Assembly (NCBI GenBank): GCA_003864495.1
Contig: ML133394.1
Coordinates: 1,178,001-1,242,000 of the forward strand
Source: Nemopilema nomurai
Taxonomy: Eukaryota > Cnidaria > Scyphozoa > Rhizostomeae > Rhizostomatidae
Reading direction: 5' to 3'
DNA: 64,000 nt
Shown here: in pieces, positions 1-10,788 of the stretch
Layout: every line of letters starts with the position of its first letter
Numbering within the stretch: position 1 is the first letter of the stretch
The notes under the pieces: generated by a model
What the model saw: the letters and a program-made list of their open reading frames with translations, nothing else
Databases searched by the model: none
What the model was told of the DNA's origin: nothing
Program-made: the position numbers and the translations under genes

Positions 1-1649
1 TACAGACGTACAACTCACCCTTGAATATAAATATTATAGAAGCTAATGAAGCCTTGAGGCGGTACTATCTCACTCAGGGCTACGATTTCATAAGCCATGG
101 TAATATTGCATTCAAGCATTTACTACCTGATGGCATGCATCTTAGCCCTGATGGGTACCGCCTCTTTGTGTTTCAATTTACATTAGCGACTCTATAAGAT
201 TTAAAACAAGGTATGATGTCCCAATAGAAGATCTTAAGCTTAACTGTCTTGAGATTGAACCACCTAAATGTAAACCATTCCTCATTGCTGCCTGGTATAG
301 GCCCCATTGGCCTTTGAAAAGCTGGAAAAGGCTCTCACCTTTCTGGACAAAGAAGACAAGGAAATAATCTTTCTTGGGGATACAGATTGTGATCTCACAG
401 CAATAACAGGTGACCTGCCTATAGATAATGATGCCAGGCATATGGAGAATATCTATGGGCTCTTCAGCTTCAAACAGCTTATAGAGGAGCCAACTGGTGA
501 AATCAGGAGTGCATGAAGTTTCTTTGAGCGATCACTACCTGGTTTACTGTATGCGAAAATTTAATGGCGCTATAAAAAAAGGCCACAAAGTGTTCAAAAC
601 CCGCAAAATGATGACTTTCAATGAAGATGCATTCCTGGCCGATGTTTCTGGCATATGTTGAGAGCGGATGCTCAATGGTACTGATGCTATGAATTTCCTT
701 CCTTGTCAACAACTGGTCAAGCTTATTTTCTCTGATTATAGACAAGCATGCTCCAATAGCTAAATTGCACGTCTCTGAGGAATTTTGCCCTTGGATAGAT
801 AAGGACCTAAGAAAACTTATGCAGACCAGGGACTGGCTTAAGAAAGCTGCAAATAAAAGAAAGTCCCCAAGCCTTATGGACTTATACATCAAATTCGTAG
901 TAAGATTAATACCTTGAATGTCCTGCTTAAAAAGGATTACAACACTAGTAAGGTATCTGCTTGTCAAGGCAACATGAAAAATCTTGTAAAACAATTAATG
1001 AACTGCTCAACAAGAGGTCCAAATCGAGTAACATAGACTGTCTTAAAGAAATGAATACAGAAAATGTTCACAAAGAGGAAATTTCCAATATAATGAACAG
1101 ATTCTTTCGTTCTGTAGGATCTTGACGACCAAATTGATCCAGCTCCAAATCCCCTCCTTTCCGGTGACTACGAAGTTAACCAGAATAAGGCAAGATTTCA
1201 CTTCAGGACCATTGAGGTTCAAGAAGTCAGGGATGCATTTTCCACAGTTAAAACTGCAAAGAGCTTTGGGATTGACAAAATCTTTAGCTACTTTCTGAAG
1301 CTAGCAGTTCCTTTTATTGAAAACTCGCTTGCTTATTTGTTTAATACATCAATTGAAACAAGTCAGTTTCCCGACTCGTGGAAAGTAGCTAGAGTCATCC
1401 CTGTTTTCAAAGATGGAGATAGGACTGATAAGTCTAATTATCGACCAATGTCAGTCTTACCAGTCATCTCAAGGCTCTTTGAAAAACTTGTGACCAATCA
1501 ATTGTACTAACACATGGACTTGACTCGGAGACCGGGGAGATAGGGATTGGTGTTCCACAAGGCTCATGTCTTGGGCCTTTACTTTTTCTTATCGATATCA
1601 ATGACCTCCCGCTGGCTGTCCAAGGTTCCACTGTTTCTAATCTCATAAT

Positions 1650-2024
1650 TTGACTCAGCTGAATGAGGCTCTTAACAATGATCTTAAGCAATTAGACACA
1701 TGGCTGAAAGGCAAAAAGCTTTCTTTAAATGTTGCAAAAACTCATGTCATGTTGGTTACCACAAAAAAGGAACATGGCACTCTCAAGAGTCAGAATGAAG
1801 ATTTGGAACTGAACATTTGTGGAAATGATCTCCAAATCATTCAAAAAACAAAATACCTTGGTGTACAAATTGACTGCTCTTTGGACTGGAAATATCAAAT
1901 CAAGGCGGTTTCTACCAAGGTTTCCAGGGTAGTAGACTTTTCGAAGCATGCTAAATCATTCCTACCAAGAGAATCTTTGAAAACACACTACACAGGTATT
2001 TTGGAGCCCCATTTTCGTTACTGA
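1650..2024 (+). pseudogene. LINE reverse transcriptase, thumb/C-terminal fragment
   Basis: This is the longest intact stretch of the retrotransposon ORF, about 124 codons. It carries the motif that follows the catalytic box in LINE reverse transcriptases (DTWLKGKKLSLNVAKTHVML) and the YLGVQID box. It begins right where the YADD motif should be and ends in a stop at 2022-2024, with homologous sequence continuing downstream in other frames (NQLQKLQKRAARI near 2060-2100, then 2229-2447). A short direct duplication of AATGAGTCTGAAACA at about 2181-2213 lies in this downstream part. It is a fragment of the element above, not a gene. Confidence 0.85.
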
Positions 2025-2652
2025 TGCTCTGTTTGAGGGTGTGCAGGCTCAACTGAAATTAATCAGTTGCAAAAACTTCAGAAACGTGCTGCAAGAATCG
2101 CAACAAACAGCAGCTACGTCACCCCTAGCAGACCACTTATTGAACACCTGGGTTGGAAGACCATACAGGAGCTCATACAAAATGAGTCTGAAACAATGAG
2201 TCTGAAACAATGGTCTTCAAATCTCTGAATGGGTCGGTTGGCTCCGCGATACATGTGTAACCTATTCACAAAAAACTCAGAATGGTCCTCTCATAGCCTC
2301 CGCAATACAGAGATGGGCCTGAGGCTACCTTTGAAAAGAACAGCAAATGGACAAAAATGTTTTTCTTTCAAAGGAGCAAAGTTGTGGAACAGCCTCTCAG
2401 CTGAGTCAAAGCAAGCATCCTCCCTAAGATCATTTAAAACCAATTGATTTAGGGTTTTTTTTCTTTTCATGGAGATTTTTTATATTGCACATACATATTT
2501 TAAATTGCTGTAGGGTTCTAATAGGGGTTTTAAAGGGGTTTTTAACAGTTTTTAATAAGTTTTTTAATAGGATTGTTCATAGTTTTGTATTGTATTTTAA
2601 TTAGGTTAATTTAGTTATTTACATATTATATTTATTTGTAAGTTTTGTAAAT

Positions 2653-2695
2653 GGAGGGCCCTTTGAAAATCAGCTATGCTGAAGGGCTACCCTCC
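2653..2695 (+). repeat. Conserved-looking 3' hairpin of the LINE
   Basis: Three nested stem blocks can be paired by eye: GGAGGG (2653-2658) with CCCTCC (2690-2695), CCCTT (2659-2663) with AAGGG (2682-2686), and CAGC (2671-2674) with GCTG (2678-2681) around a 3-nt loop. It sits at the 3' end of the retrotransposon just before the TTGATGAAA tail. 3'-terminal stem-loops in CR1/L2-type LINEs are known to be recognised by the element's own reverse transcriptase; that role here is inference. Confidence 0.6.
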
Positions 2696-2700
2696 TTGAT

Positions 2701-3624
2701 GAAACCCCTAGTCCTCAAAAACCTCAAAAATGGGATAATCTTGGAGAGTATAAATTCAGAAAAAGGATAAACTTACTGATAGCAAAAATTACTTTAGAAT
2801 CAAATTAAATTTGATTAACTAGAAGCATTATAAATTTAATGAAAACAAAATGAGCAAAATTTGTTATTTGCTAGCTAGCAAAAATTTTCAGTACGCACTT
2901 TTATTTTCAAGCTTCCCTGGTAGTACATCAGTAACAAACTTGTATTATAAAAAAAGTGACTACTTTCACATTGTTTACATCTCAGAGCATCAAAAGCTTG
3001 ACAAATTTTTGTTGATACATAGTTGCAGATACTGTTCTATCACTGCAAAGCTAAGGTCTCTCTAGCTTGACAAACTAAAATATTTGAAAAACTTTCATTG
3101 CTTGAATTGAAAAGAATTTATGTTGCTATTCAATCATTTTATTCTACTTCTGGAGTACATAAATTAAATAGTTACTTTTCACCCCAGGATAAAATTATTG
3201 GTTGACTTTCAAAGCCCTTATTGGACATAAGAAAAAGATCCAAACAGGAAAAAAATTAAAAGGATATTTCAATGCTATTTTGAAAATCCTATTCTTGAAC
3301 ACTGATGAATTTTGAAACATATAAGCCTAGCTTCATAAACTTAAAAATGCCAGTGCCTTTTGCATCCAATGTGAGCCCTATAGCTATTGGTGTCTGCCCA
3401 AGCTTTGATAATTAAATAAGTTTCTATTAATATTTGGAGCTGAAGACAAATCACTTTAAAATAACATTCTACAGTTTTAATTACAAGTGATTAAATATCT
3501 AATCTGATAATACAAAAATGTGATGCATTAAGCTGCAGGGAAATTTCCAGACTTCTTTGGGGCATAAAAGCATAATGTTTCTTCATGCATTCTGCATACT
3601 TAATAGTGCATGGAAACAGCATTT
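2701..3624. other. Intergenic, no gene seen
   Basis: AT-rich DNA between the LINE tail and the NUS1 stop codon. No supported coding region. It should contain the NUS1 3' UTR; a minus-strand AATAAA lies at 3138-3143. Confidence 0.5.
3138..3143 (-). terminator. Possible NUS1 poly(A) signal
   Basis: Minus-strand AATAAA about 480 bp after the NUS1 stop. Position is plausible, but such hexamers are common in AT-rich DNA. Confidence 0.3.
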
Positions 3625-3703
3625 TCACTTCCCAAGCCTTTGCTCACACTTTGAGAAACGTTTCAGACAAGATATAAAATCACCCACTTGAACATCTCTG
3701 CAG
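3625..3703 (-). CDS. NUS1: NUS1 last exon with tandem acceptor
   Basis: Encodes the C-terminus VGDFISCLKRFSKCEQRLGK followed by TGA (3625-3627). Two acceptors 6 nt apart (GGGCAG|CTGCAG|AGATG) both keep the frame, giving either Ile-Cys-Arg-Asp or Ile-Asp. The exon therefore starts at 3703 or 3697. Confidence 0.8.
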
Positions 3704-6569
3704 CTGCCCAAAGAGCTAAAGAAACAAAAAAGAAACACAATGTAAGCTAAAGAAAGTCTTCAGATCAGAGACAGAATTCAGGTAAATTAGGTGTTCCACT
3801 AATATTTGAAAATGATATGATGATGTACTAAAAAGCATTTTAAATTATGTACTAAAACAGGTAACATGCAATTGCATTGAGTGAGTGGTGCAATTTATGC
3901 AACATTTTCTTAAAAAAATTATGAATGATGGATTTTGCAAGATTATAGAATTTCGATACATAAACACAACTACCTGTCTAAAGGTATTTGCTCTCTAGCA
4001 GTTAAAGATGCAAAAAACCAAACTAAATTAACCTATGGAAATGTATTACAAAATGGAATAAATTGAGCCTTTGGTAGCAAATTATTCATCATTTTAATAT
4101 ATACATTAGATTTCTTACCAAGTTTATTTCAGGGAAGAGAAGGTGAAAATCTTACATGATTTCTGTTAAACGCATTTGCCATGGGAGACATCCATCAAGG
4201 AACAATATTTTGCCAAACTGAATTGCCAAATCAGGGTCTGGAAGACCTTTTATTGCTATGAAAAGGCATAAAAATATAGTTTTAGTAAAAACTGGCATTT
4301 AAATTGTAGCAAAAAGGTGAATCAAGTTTGCAAATAAAAATATAAATATAAAATGCATAATAGAACACCAGAGATTAACTAGAGAGTAGCTACCTTGACT
4401 TTAAATCATTGCTGACTATTGAGAGACTGTGCATTGAAAAGGAAAATGGAAATTGATAAACAGCCTGCACATCAAAACTGTTTCCATAATTGAAAAGTTT
4501 ATCACATACCATTCAATTTTGAATCAAGTTAGTGTAGAATCTATGTCACTTTCACAAAATAACTGGGAGTCTACCTCCTCAGCAATTTTATGTGAAGCTG
4601 CCACTATGTCTTTCCGACAATCATCTTCGGAAATAACTTGAACACAAATCCCAGCTGTATGAACTGTGAAGAGGACATAACTTGGTTTAATTTTATGTAT
4701 GAACACTAATTTATTATAAGCATTATAAGCACTTATAAGCATTTTAGAGACGCTGGGTGTTAACAAAAACCAGGGGATTTTGTATTTTACAACAAAAGCA
4801 CTAGAATCAATGTCTTGAAACAACAGTATGATCAATGGAGACTGTAATGAGGATCTCTTTTTTTTAAAACATGGCTTCTTGGGTTTATGTTTGCATCTAA
4901 AATAGATATCCTCTAGCCTAGCAATCTTCAGTTTTATCAAAGACTTTAACATGAATATGACATAGACTAAAAGCTATGGCAAGTAAACTTTCCATATGTA
5001 CCTTAAACCCTCGAATTGGCCCCCCCACTCGAAAAAGCCCCCCCCTTGAATACGCCCCCATCCAAAAATATCAAAAATAAATAAGCCAGCAGGGAGCTAA
5101 TTCGAGGATTTATGGTATTTAAATTCAGATGACATCAATTTGTCAACACAGAGACAGGTGAATGCATGATAACTGTTATAAATTTAACTCAGATTTAACA
5201 AATAATATATTGGAAATGGAGACTTTCAAGGTTAGGATCTTTGGGCCTCTGAAAAGTCTTAACATGCCTGCCTATACAACAACACAAATGTTAAATGTAG
5301 TTCCATTTCCAATATTTCCAAACACTTTATATTGGCTTTCATTGTGCTCATGCCATGTTAAAAAGGCTCAATTTCTGGCATAAAGGGAACTTAAATATAA
5401 TTGAATTGCTAATAGGAAAGTAATGCAACCATATCATGCGGCTATGCAGCTGAAGTCCAGAGTGGCTCTCTTTTTTAAAACATTGCGTGTGAAATTGGTC
5501 TGAGTACATACCATATCCATTGTCATATGAAGAGGAGCTATCCTTGAAAATCAGGCTATACTTTACAAAATCATCACCCAGCAGTGTTTTTAACTTCTCT
5601 ATTACTTGTTTTTTTATTTCATGTTGGGACTGAAGGAGCTGGCCTATAAGATGAATAATATTTGAGTAAAATACAAAAATGTGTATATAAAACACGACTA
5701 GTGTCTTCATATTTCTAGACATTAAATTAGCTTGGATTCTTCTAATATCTCTGCATCATCTTAGACATGACAGCTTCCATCAGCATTTGTGTTCATTAGC
5801 ATTGTGTCCAGCTGGCTTAAAATGGATTCAAAAATTGAGAAAATTTTGTGATAATGATGGAGTACCCAAGTCCAAATCATTCAAAAAGAAGATAAATTTT
5901 TGCTATAAAAATAACTCCATCTTTGAACATAGAAACAGGGTCGTTAAGATTAAAAATCCATAGACAATGATAAATTGAAAAACTGAAAACATTTACTTCC
6001 TTTTCTCTAAAATATGTTAGAGAGGAAAAAATTGCCGTCCTCGTTTTCTCTGAATGTGTTTCTATGCCAAATGTATTAGAATTGTAATTGCATATTAATT
6101 TCTGACCATGACGCCTTTTTATGTCGACATCGTTTTACTGAGCAGCTAAAGACATTTCAATAACATTATCAACTAACCTAAACATAACCTTAAAATAATT
6201 AATTGGAACAGATCTCTACTGACCTTTCTTATCATACAAGGTGATATATAATGTCCCACTGCATACACTCCACGTCACAATATTTGCTAAACTTTCGTTC
6301 GAAACATCATGTTCATCTGTAAGTATGACTATTGTGTGCTTTGAGACTTTTGTCATTCTCTTAAGTGCATGACGCAATGTTTTCAGCTCCGTCCAACAGT
6401 CCTGACCATTTGCAAGTGGGCCTAAGCTTTTCGCTGCCACGTACCACCTTTTCAAACGACTCCATAGAGACATAAATTTTGCCAGAAACCATAATATATT
6501 GTGAATAAAGAATAAAATGGTCCTATAAAACACGTTTGGGCACAAGTCCAGTATGACATAGTTCCCCAT
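3625..6569 (-). CDS. NUS1: NUS1 / Nogo-B receptor: dehydrodolichyl diphosphate synthase complex subunit
   Basis: Five exons, joined in phase: 6224-6569, 5512-5643, 4556-4654, 4156-4255, 3625-3697; about 249 residues (human NUS1 is 293). The ATG at 6567-6569 starts a short N-terminus with a hydrophobic segment (residues ~14-36, including FYRTILFFIHNILWFL), as expected for the ER membrane anchor. Then comes the cis-prenyltransferase-like fold: SLANIVTWSVCSGTLYITLY and DKKG at the exon 1/2 joint, CVQVISEDDCRKDIVAAS in exon 3, GLPDPDLAIQFG and LPWQMRLTEI in exon 4, and the C-terminal CEQRLGK with the R-x-G motif that completes the DHDDS active site. Known role of the family: a catalytically inactive partner of DHDDS in the ER, making the polyprenyl chain of dolichol for N-glycosylation. 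All introns are GT-AG. The 3' edge of exon 3 is uncertain. NPRL3 lies head to head. Confidence 0.9.
4556..4654 (-). CDS. NUS1: NUS1 exon 3, donor uncertain
   Basis: The acceptor CATACAG at the 4654 side joins exon 2 in phase (Gly-Tyr-Ala-Gly-Ile-Cys). The best donor I can place that keeps phase with exon 4 is T|GTGAAAGT at 4556/4555. Reading on instead gives family-like residues CESDIDSTL, then an in-frame TGA, with no GT donor between. Either the real donor is weak, or there is a change at this site in this copy. Confidence 0.6.
5001..5115. mobile_element. C-rich inverted-repeat MITE-like element, copy 1
   Basis: Flanked on both sides by TA (4999-5000, 5116-5117). The ends form an inverted repeat (left CCTTAAACCCTCGAATTGGC; right reads TTCGAGGATTTATGG). 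Between are C-runs with a repeated CTCGAAAAAGCCCC-type unit and AATAAATAAGCC. It lies in NUS1 intron 2. Same family as the elements at 49618 and 57202. TA flanks suggest a Tc1/mariner-type non-autonomous element; no transposase is seen. Confidence 0.6.
6224..6569 (-). CDS. NUS1: NUS1 exon 1 (start codon, membrane segment, start of prenyltransferase-like fold)
   Basis: 346 nt from the ATG to a GTCAGT donor, ending in phase 1 inside the Gly codon of DKKG. It encodes the membrane segment and the stretch HTIVILTDEHDVSNESLA plus NIVTWSVCSGTLYITLY, the most recognisable NUS1 signature. Confidence 0.9.
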
Positions 6570-8686
6570 TTTTGTTTTTCATCATACACAGTTACACATT
6601 TTCACTACCCCGTACTTTGAGCTTGCCTCCGCCAACCATTGTTTGTTCCAGCGAGGCAATGATCGAAATCGAGACTAACACGTGAATCGCCATGAAAACA
6701 ATAGTAAACAATCAACACTATATCAACACGTGAAGAAAATGGAACTATGCTATTCATTTTCTCTGCACAAAAGACAGGTTCTGTCTGGACGCGTATTACT
6801 TAAAAAGAAAAAAATTAATTCACGCTTTCATTTCATTTCCATCAACAAATTAGCGTGCAAATAGCACAACAAGTTTGGTGTACAGGCAAATGATTTTACC
6901 TCATCAAAGCTGGAATTTTTAATTTGATCGCAATTGACGATACGTTTTCACGTCTAAATATAATGATGTTATTGAAACGCTCTAAAGTCTAAACAACAAA
7001 TAATTTGGTTTAAAACGGCGGAAAACCTAGCCCCAAAGTCATTCAACACACCAATTTGCTTGGAAGGTTGTCAGCAGTCACCAGATAAAGAAACAAATTC
7101 TCCTTTAAGGAGGACGTATTTTGGCTATGAAGAAAGTATTTTGACTACAAAGAAAATCCTCTTGACAAAGTAAAGCTGGTAGCCCAAGCAATTACCGCTA
7201 AGAGATCAAGTTTCAAGACATTGAATGAAAGTTATTATTTCTTTTGATTTTTCACAAGAATTATTTTTCATTTCATCGCTTTTATTCAGGAAATGGAGAT
7301 GGCCTCACAGTGAAAAACTATTTCACAGTGCTGGGGTTTTGACAATGTCGATTGACATGTGGTCGCCATGAAACTTTGTGAGAACGGTGTCACGTCCTTT
7401 TTTATGCAAATCTGAATTTAATTCCACATCTGCTGAAGTGCATATTACATTATACTCTCAAGTCCCTAATTGAAGAGGGTGAGGAAACTCCATTTTCATA
7501 AAGTTTACATACCGTCTTATATTTATTAGCAACTCCCTAATTATGTATTTCATGGAGAAAGTCATTCCCTCCCTATTTTTGGTAAAAATTTCGGAGAATC
7601 TTAACATTTCAATCTATCATAACTCCCCATTTTAGGTCTCTTTTCAAAGATGCCAACCCCCTCCGTATTAGACCCCCTACAATTAGGAACTTTAAGTAGG
7701 AGAGTAACACCGGAGTTTAATGTAGTATTAATACTGAAAGCTATGCGTTGAAATTGAGTTCATTTTGATCCTGCGACAATAGTCTTCAGCGATTTTGGGA
7801 ATGTTCCAAGACAACTCAAGGAAGTCTTCACATTTCATGTGCTCGTACTTTATATACATTAAAGCACGTATTCTTAATCTTGATTCTCTGACTCTCACAA
7901 TATGTTTAATACCCAGAAACGTAGCATCGAAAATCCTAAACAATTTTTTTCGGTCCCGGTCTCAGATCTTAAATGAAATATTGGTCTAGCTAAACTATGC
8001 TACATGTGGCATTTTACCCTTCAAAAAGACGAACAGCTTGTGTGTAACCTGGGCTTCTTTTCACCATACCCGTTGGGGTTCAGAACCGTTCGATATACAA
8101 AAGCAATGTTGCTCAAAGAGTGTTCTCAAGTAAACACCGATTTTGCTTATGCACCGAGTATGCGGTGCATTGTGTAGTTTGTAGGAAGTTGTAAAAGGCG
8201 TAAATGTGGCCTAGACTCGAGCCATTAGAGAACACCCTATTCCTACTTGATATATAGGATCTTGTTTTAAAGGAATAACGTTGGAATGAAGATTGGCTTT
8301 GCTTTCACGATTGTTCGATCCAACGATTGACTTTATTTACCATAAATGGCTTTATAAAGGATTTTCTCGTTTCATCTTCACGAAATTCTCAATCAAAAAT
8401 GGTATATTCTATTCCTTGGCTGTATAAACCCCCTTTTGTCCTGAAGGTGCCTTATTTTTAAGTTGCAGGTTATCATTTTTGTCACCAAACAGCACACCGA
8501 GTCAAACCAAATAGAACACAACCCCACGAAGTCATTTCTTGGAAAAGCTACCGTGGAGAACGAGGACACAATGAAAACGAGTCCACGGCACAGAGTTCGC
8601 TCACCGTCTTTGCAAATGGAGGAAACCTGCATGCTATGTTTGTTCAAATGGTAGTTGCTTTTGATATTTAGCCAGCGGAACAGAAA
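6570..8686. other. NUS1-NPRL3 divergent intergenic region
   Basis: About 2.1 kb between the two start codons, presumably holding both 5' UTRs and promoters. No open reading frame resembling a known protein. A MITE-like element occupies 7455-7704. I could not identify specific promoter motifs. Confidence 0.6.
7455..7704. mobile_element. MITE-like element with TA flanks, in the divergent promoter region
   Basis: The left end (CTCTCAAGTCCCTAATTGAA) and the reverse complement of the right end (CTCTCCTACTTAAAGTTCCTAATTG) share an interrupted terminal repeat: CTCTC, then AAGTYCCTAATTG, separated by an 8-nt indel. TA dinucleotides flank both sides (7453-7454 and 7705-7706). The interior has several ACTCCC/CTCCCT motifs and no coding capacity. 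About 250 bp. Confidence 0.45.
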
Positions 8687-9186
8687 ATGCACCAGTCAAA
8701 TGACCCAATAAATATTCTTCTGGTAGTTGCTGGCAGCAGAGGATATAGGCTGCTGTTCAGATACCCTTACCAAGACACGAAAGTTGAAGATGACACTGGT
8801 ACTGTCTTCATCACCGGTAGAAATCCGTTTGGTGTTGATAGACACTTTAAACGAACCGAGATTCGATCAGATGGGATATTGAAGGATGGCAAGTTATTCG
8901 GCTATCCAGATGACATTTTAGCAAATATCCTAGCACCAACCGCGAGTCTTTGCGAAACGAATTTCGAGTTAAAAATCGACGAAGCACTGTTTGTAGGACA
9001 CCCAGTCCTTGTACAGAGACAAAACGGCTTTAATGTAGGGAAAGAGAAAGATCCGGAGGACGACGTTTTGTTGAAGATTTTTAACATTGTGCTTGTCGTT
9101 AAAACTGGCTGCAATCAGTCTGTTATTGGATGCTACCAAATGCTCTGCAAGATGCTTGCCAATGCAATTCGGCATGAGGAGAATAG
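8687..9186 (+). CDS. NPRL3: NPRL3 exon 1
   Basis: Encodes the N-terminal longin-type region, residues 1-166, ending RHEEN plus the first two bases of Arg at the donor AG|GTAAAT. Confidence 0.95.
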
Positions 9187-10788
9187 GTAAATGCACATGC
9201 CTTGTATAAGAAAATTTGTATAGCAAAATTGTGCTGGGTAGTGTCAGAAAAAGTATAAATCCTTTTAAACTAAAGCAGGATGTCAAAGAAACTTAAACTT
9301 GCACAAACTCAATACTATTATTTAATACAAATTTCTGCCTTGCCTTATATTACAATTTAGTGTGTTGAAAATTGTACATCTCTTATCACAGAGAGCCTGC
9401 ATCTGGAATTAATGCAAAATCTCTTGAAAGCATCAATTTATTACAGTGAAAAGTGATTCAAGTGATCCATCACCCATTGGTTGAAATAACTGCCTCTGTA
9501 ATGTAGTCCTAGGTCAGCAAACATTATATGATTAAGAGAAGTGTTCAGTGACTTGTAAAGGTTGCCTCTTGATACTTTACTGCAGAAGTTATACAATGCT
9601 CCACCATTTCAAACAGGTGACACTATTAGCAGCTTTTTTGTTAATCTTGTGGCTCAGTATATCTTGGATACTTTTTGCAGGTCAAGATATTTAACGAAAG
9701 AAAGAGGATTGATCGTAGCCATGCAAGACGAGGTGAGTGGGATGCCTGAAGATTGCCATGAGTCACAATTTGAAGTGGTTTTGCGAAAAAGCAAGCTAGC
9801 GCAAAACCTGAAGCTGATATTTGACGAGCTGTGCAATACTGGAATCATCAATGTGCACATAAACAAATGGATCAATGTCAGCTTCTGTTTACCTCACAAG
9901 GTACATGACAATGAGGAAGGCAGACTCAGAATTGACCCTGGCCTGCTTGGTACATATGCCTCAAGAATAAGGCCGTACCACACAATCCTGTTGGTTGAAG
10001 ATGAGAGGAATTTACTGAGTAGTCTTCCATGCGACTGTGCACCAACTCTTAAACGGGTCATAAAGATGTGCAGCATTAAAAAAAGCTTTCAGACATTGTC
10101 ACAAGATGCAGATATATCATTGTCACAAATATTCAATGTAGTCTCTCATTTGGTCTATTGGGGTAAAGCCATGGTAATATACCCTCTTGCTGAAAACAAT
10201 GTTTATGTAATTGCCAAAGACACACCAACCAATATTGACTCAAAAGTTGCAAGAAAATTTGAAAGGGAATTTCAAGGAAAGAGAAGTCTTGATCTAATTT
10301 CTATTCTTGCAAGATTTTCTTTTCCCACAACGCTTGGGGAATACAAAAACCCAATTGATTCGATTCACCAACAGAGAGAGCATTTGATGATTGTAACCTG
10401 GCTTTTGAAACAGCAGCTACTTAAGCAGTTGCACACCTATGTGTATTTCATGCCTCCAGATGAAGAGGAGGCTAGCATAGCAGTACATTCTGGGAACAGT
10501 TTTGAGTTAAATGAATTAGCAGGATCAGAGATTGCGTCAAAGGACATTTGGCATACCCTTACAAACAAAGAAAAAACTGGAATCATAAACATGCAACAAT
10601 ATGTTGAACCAGAAGATATTGATTTGTTCTTGCAGATTTGCCCTTATTTTAGAGGCCGACATCATTTAGAGGAAATCATGTACTACGAAAATATGCGCAG
10701 ATCTGAGCTAGTCACATTAATTGACAAATTCAGAAGCATTCTTGTCACAACACAGCATGAAGACCCTGCTACTGCGTACAAGGTTTAG
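8687..10788 (+). CDS. NPRL3: NPRL3, GATOR1 complex subunit
   Basis: Two exons, 8687-9186 and 9681-10788, joined AG|G across a GTAAAT...TTTGCAG intron; about 535 residues (human 569). The start is fixed by homology: INILLVVAGSRGYRLLFRYP near residue 8. Other family blocks: FELKIDEALFVGHPVLVQ, SRYLTKERGLIVAMQDEVSG at the exon joint, WINVSFCLPHKVH, HLVYWGKAMVIYPLAENNVY, QLHTYVYFMP, and near the end YFRGRHHLEEIMYYENMRRS followed by DKFRSILVTTQHEDP. Known role: with NPRL2 and DEPDC5 it forms GATOR1, the GTPase-activating complex for RagA/B on the lysosome, switching mTORC1 off during amino-acid shortage. The long intron-poor second exon contrasts with the fragmented kinase gene next door. Confidence 0.97.
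9681..10788 (+). CDS. NPRL3: NPRL3 exon 2
   Basis: A single 1.1-kb exon with the remaining NPR3 domain to the TAG at 10786-10788. The acceptor CTTTTTGCAG is at 9671-9680. The open frame extends upstream to 9562, but that part is intron by homology and splice consensus. Confidence 0.95.

Larger units (their letters stand above)
1..2700 (+). mobile_element. Degenerate CR1/L2-like non-LTR retrotransposon (LINE), 5' end outside window
   Basis: A dead LINE read in several frames. Positions 3-197 encode the end of an SGNH/GDSL-esterase-like domain (DGMHLSPDGY, with the D-x-x-H block at 129-140). From 182 comes the middle of an AP-type endonuclease (AAWYRP; LGDTDCDL near 375-400; SDH at 527-535). 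The reverse transcriptase follows: fingers and palm start at 1196-1500 (DSWKVARVIPVFKDG, NYRPMSVLPVISRLFEKL), then GVPQGSCLGPLLF at 1540-1590, then the thumb and C-terminal region at 1650-2447 (KGKKLSLNVAKTHVML, YLGVQID, FKGAKLWNSL). Frameshifts occur near 305 and 513, and the YADD segment is missing between about 1648 and 1650, so it cannot be active. Clade assignment (CR1/L2/Rex group) is from family resemblance only. The AT-rich 3' UTR ends with a hairpin at 2653-2695. Confidence 0.9.

Noticed and set aside
8393..8692. 99-codon minus-strand ORF overlapping the NPRL3 start
   Set aside because: No recognisable domain; overlaps the NPRL3 5' region antisense.
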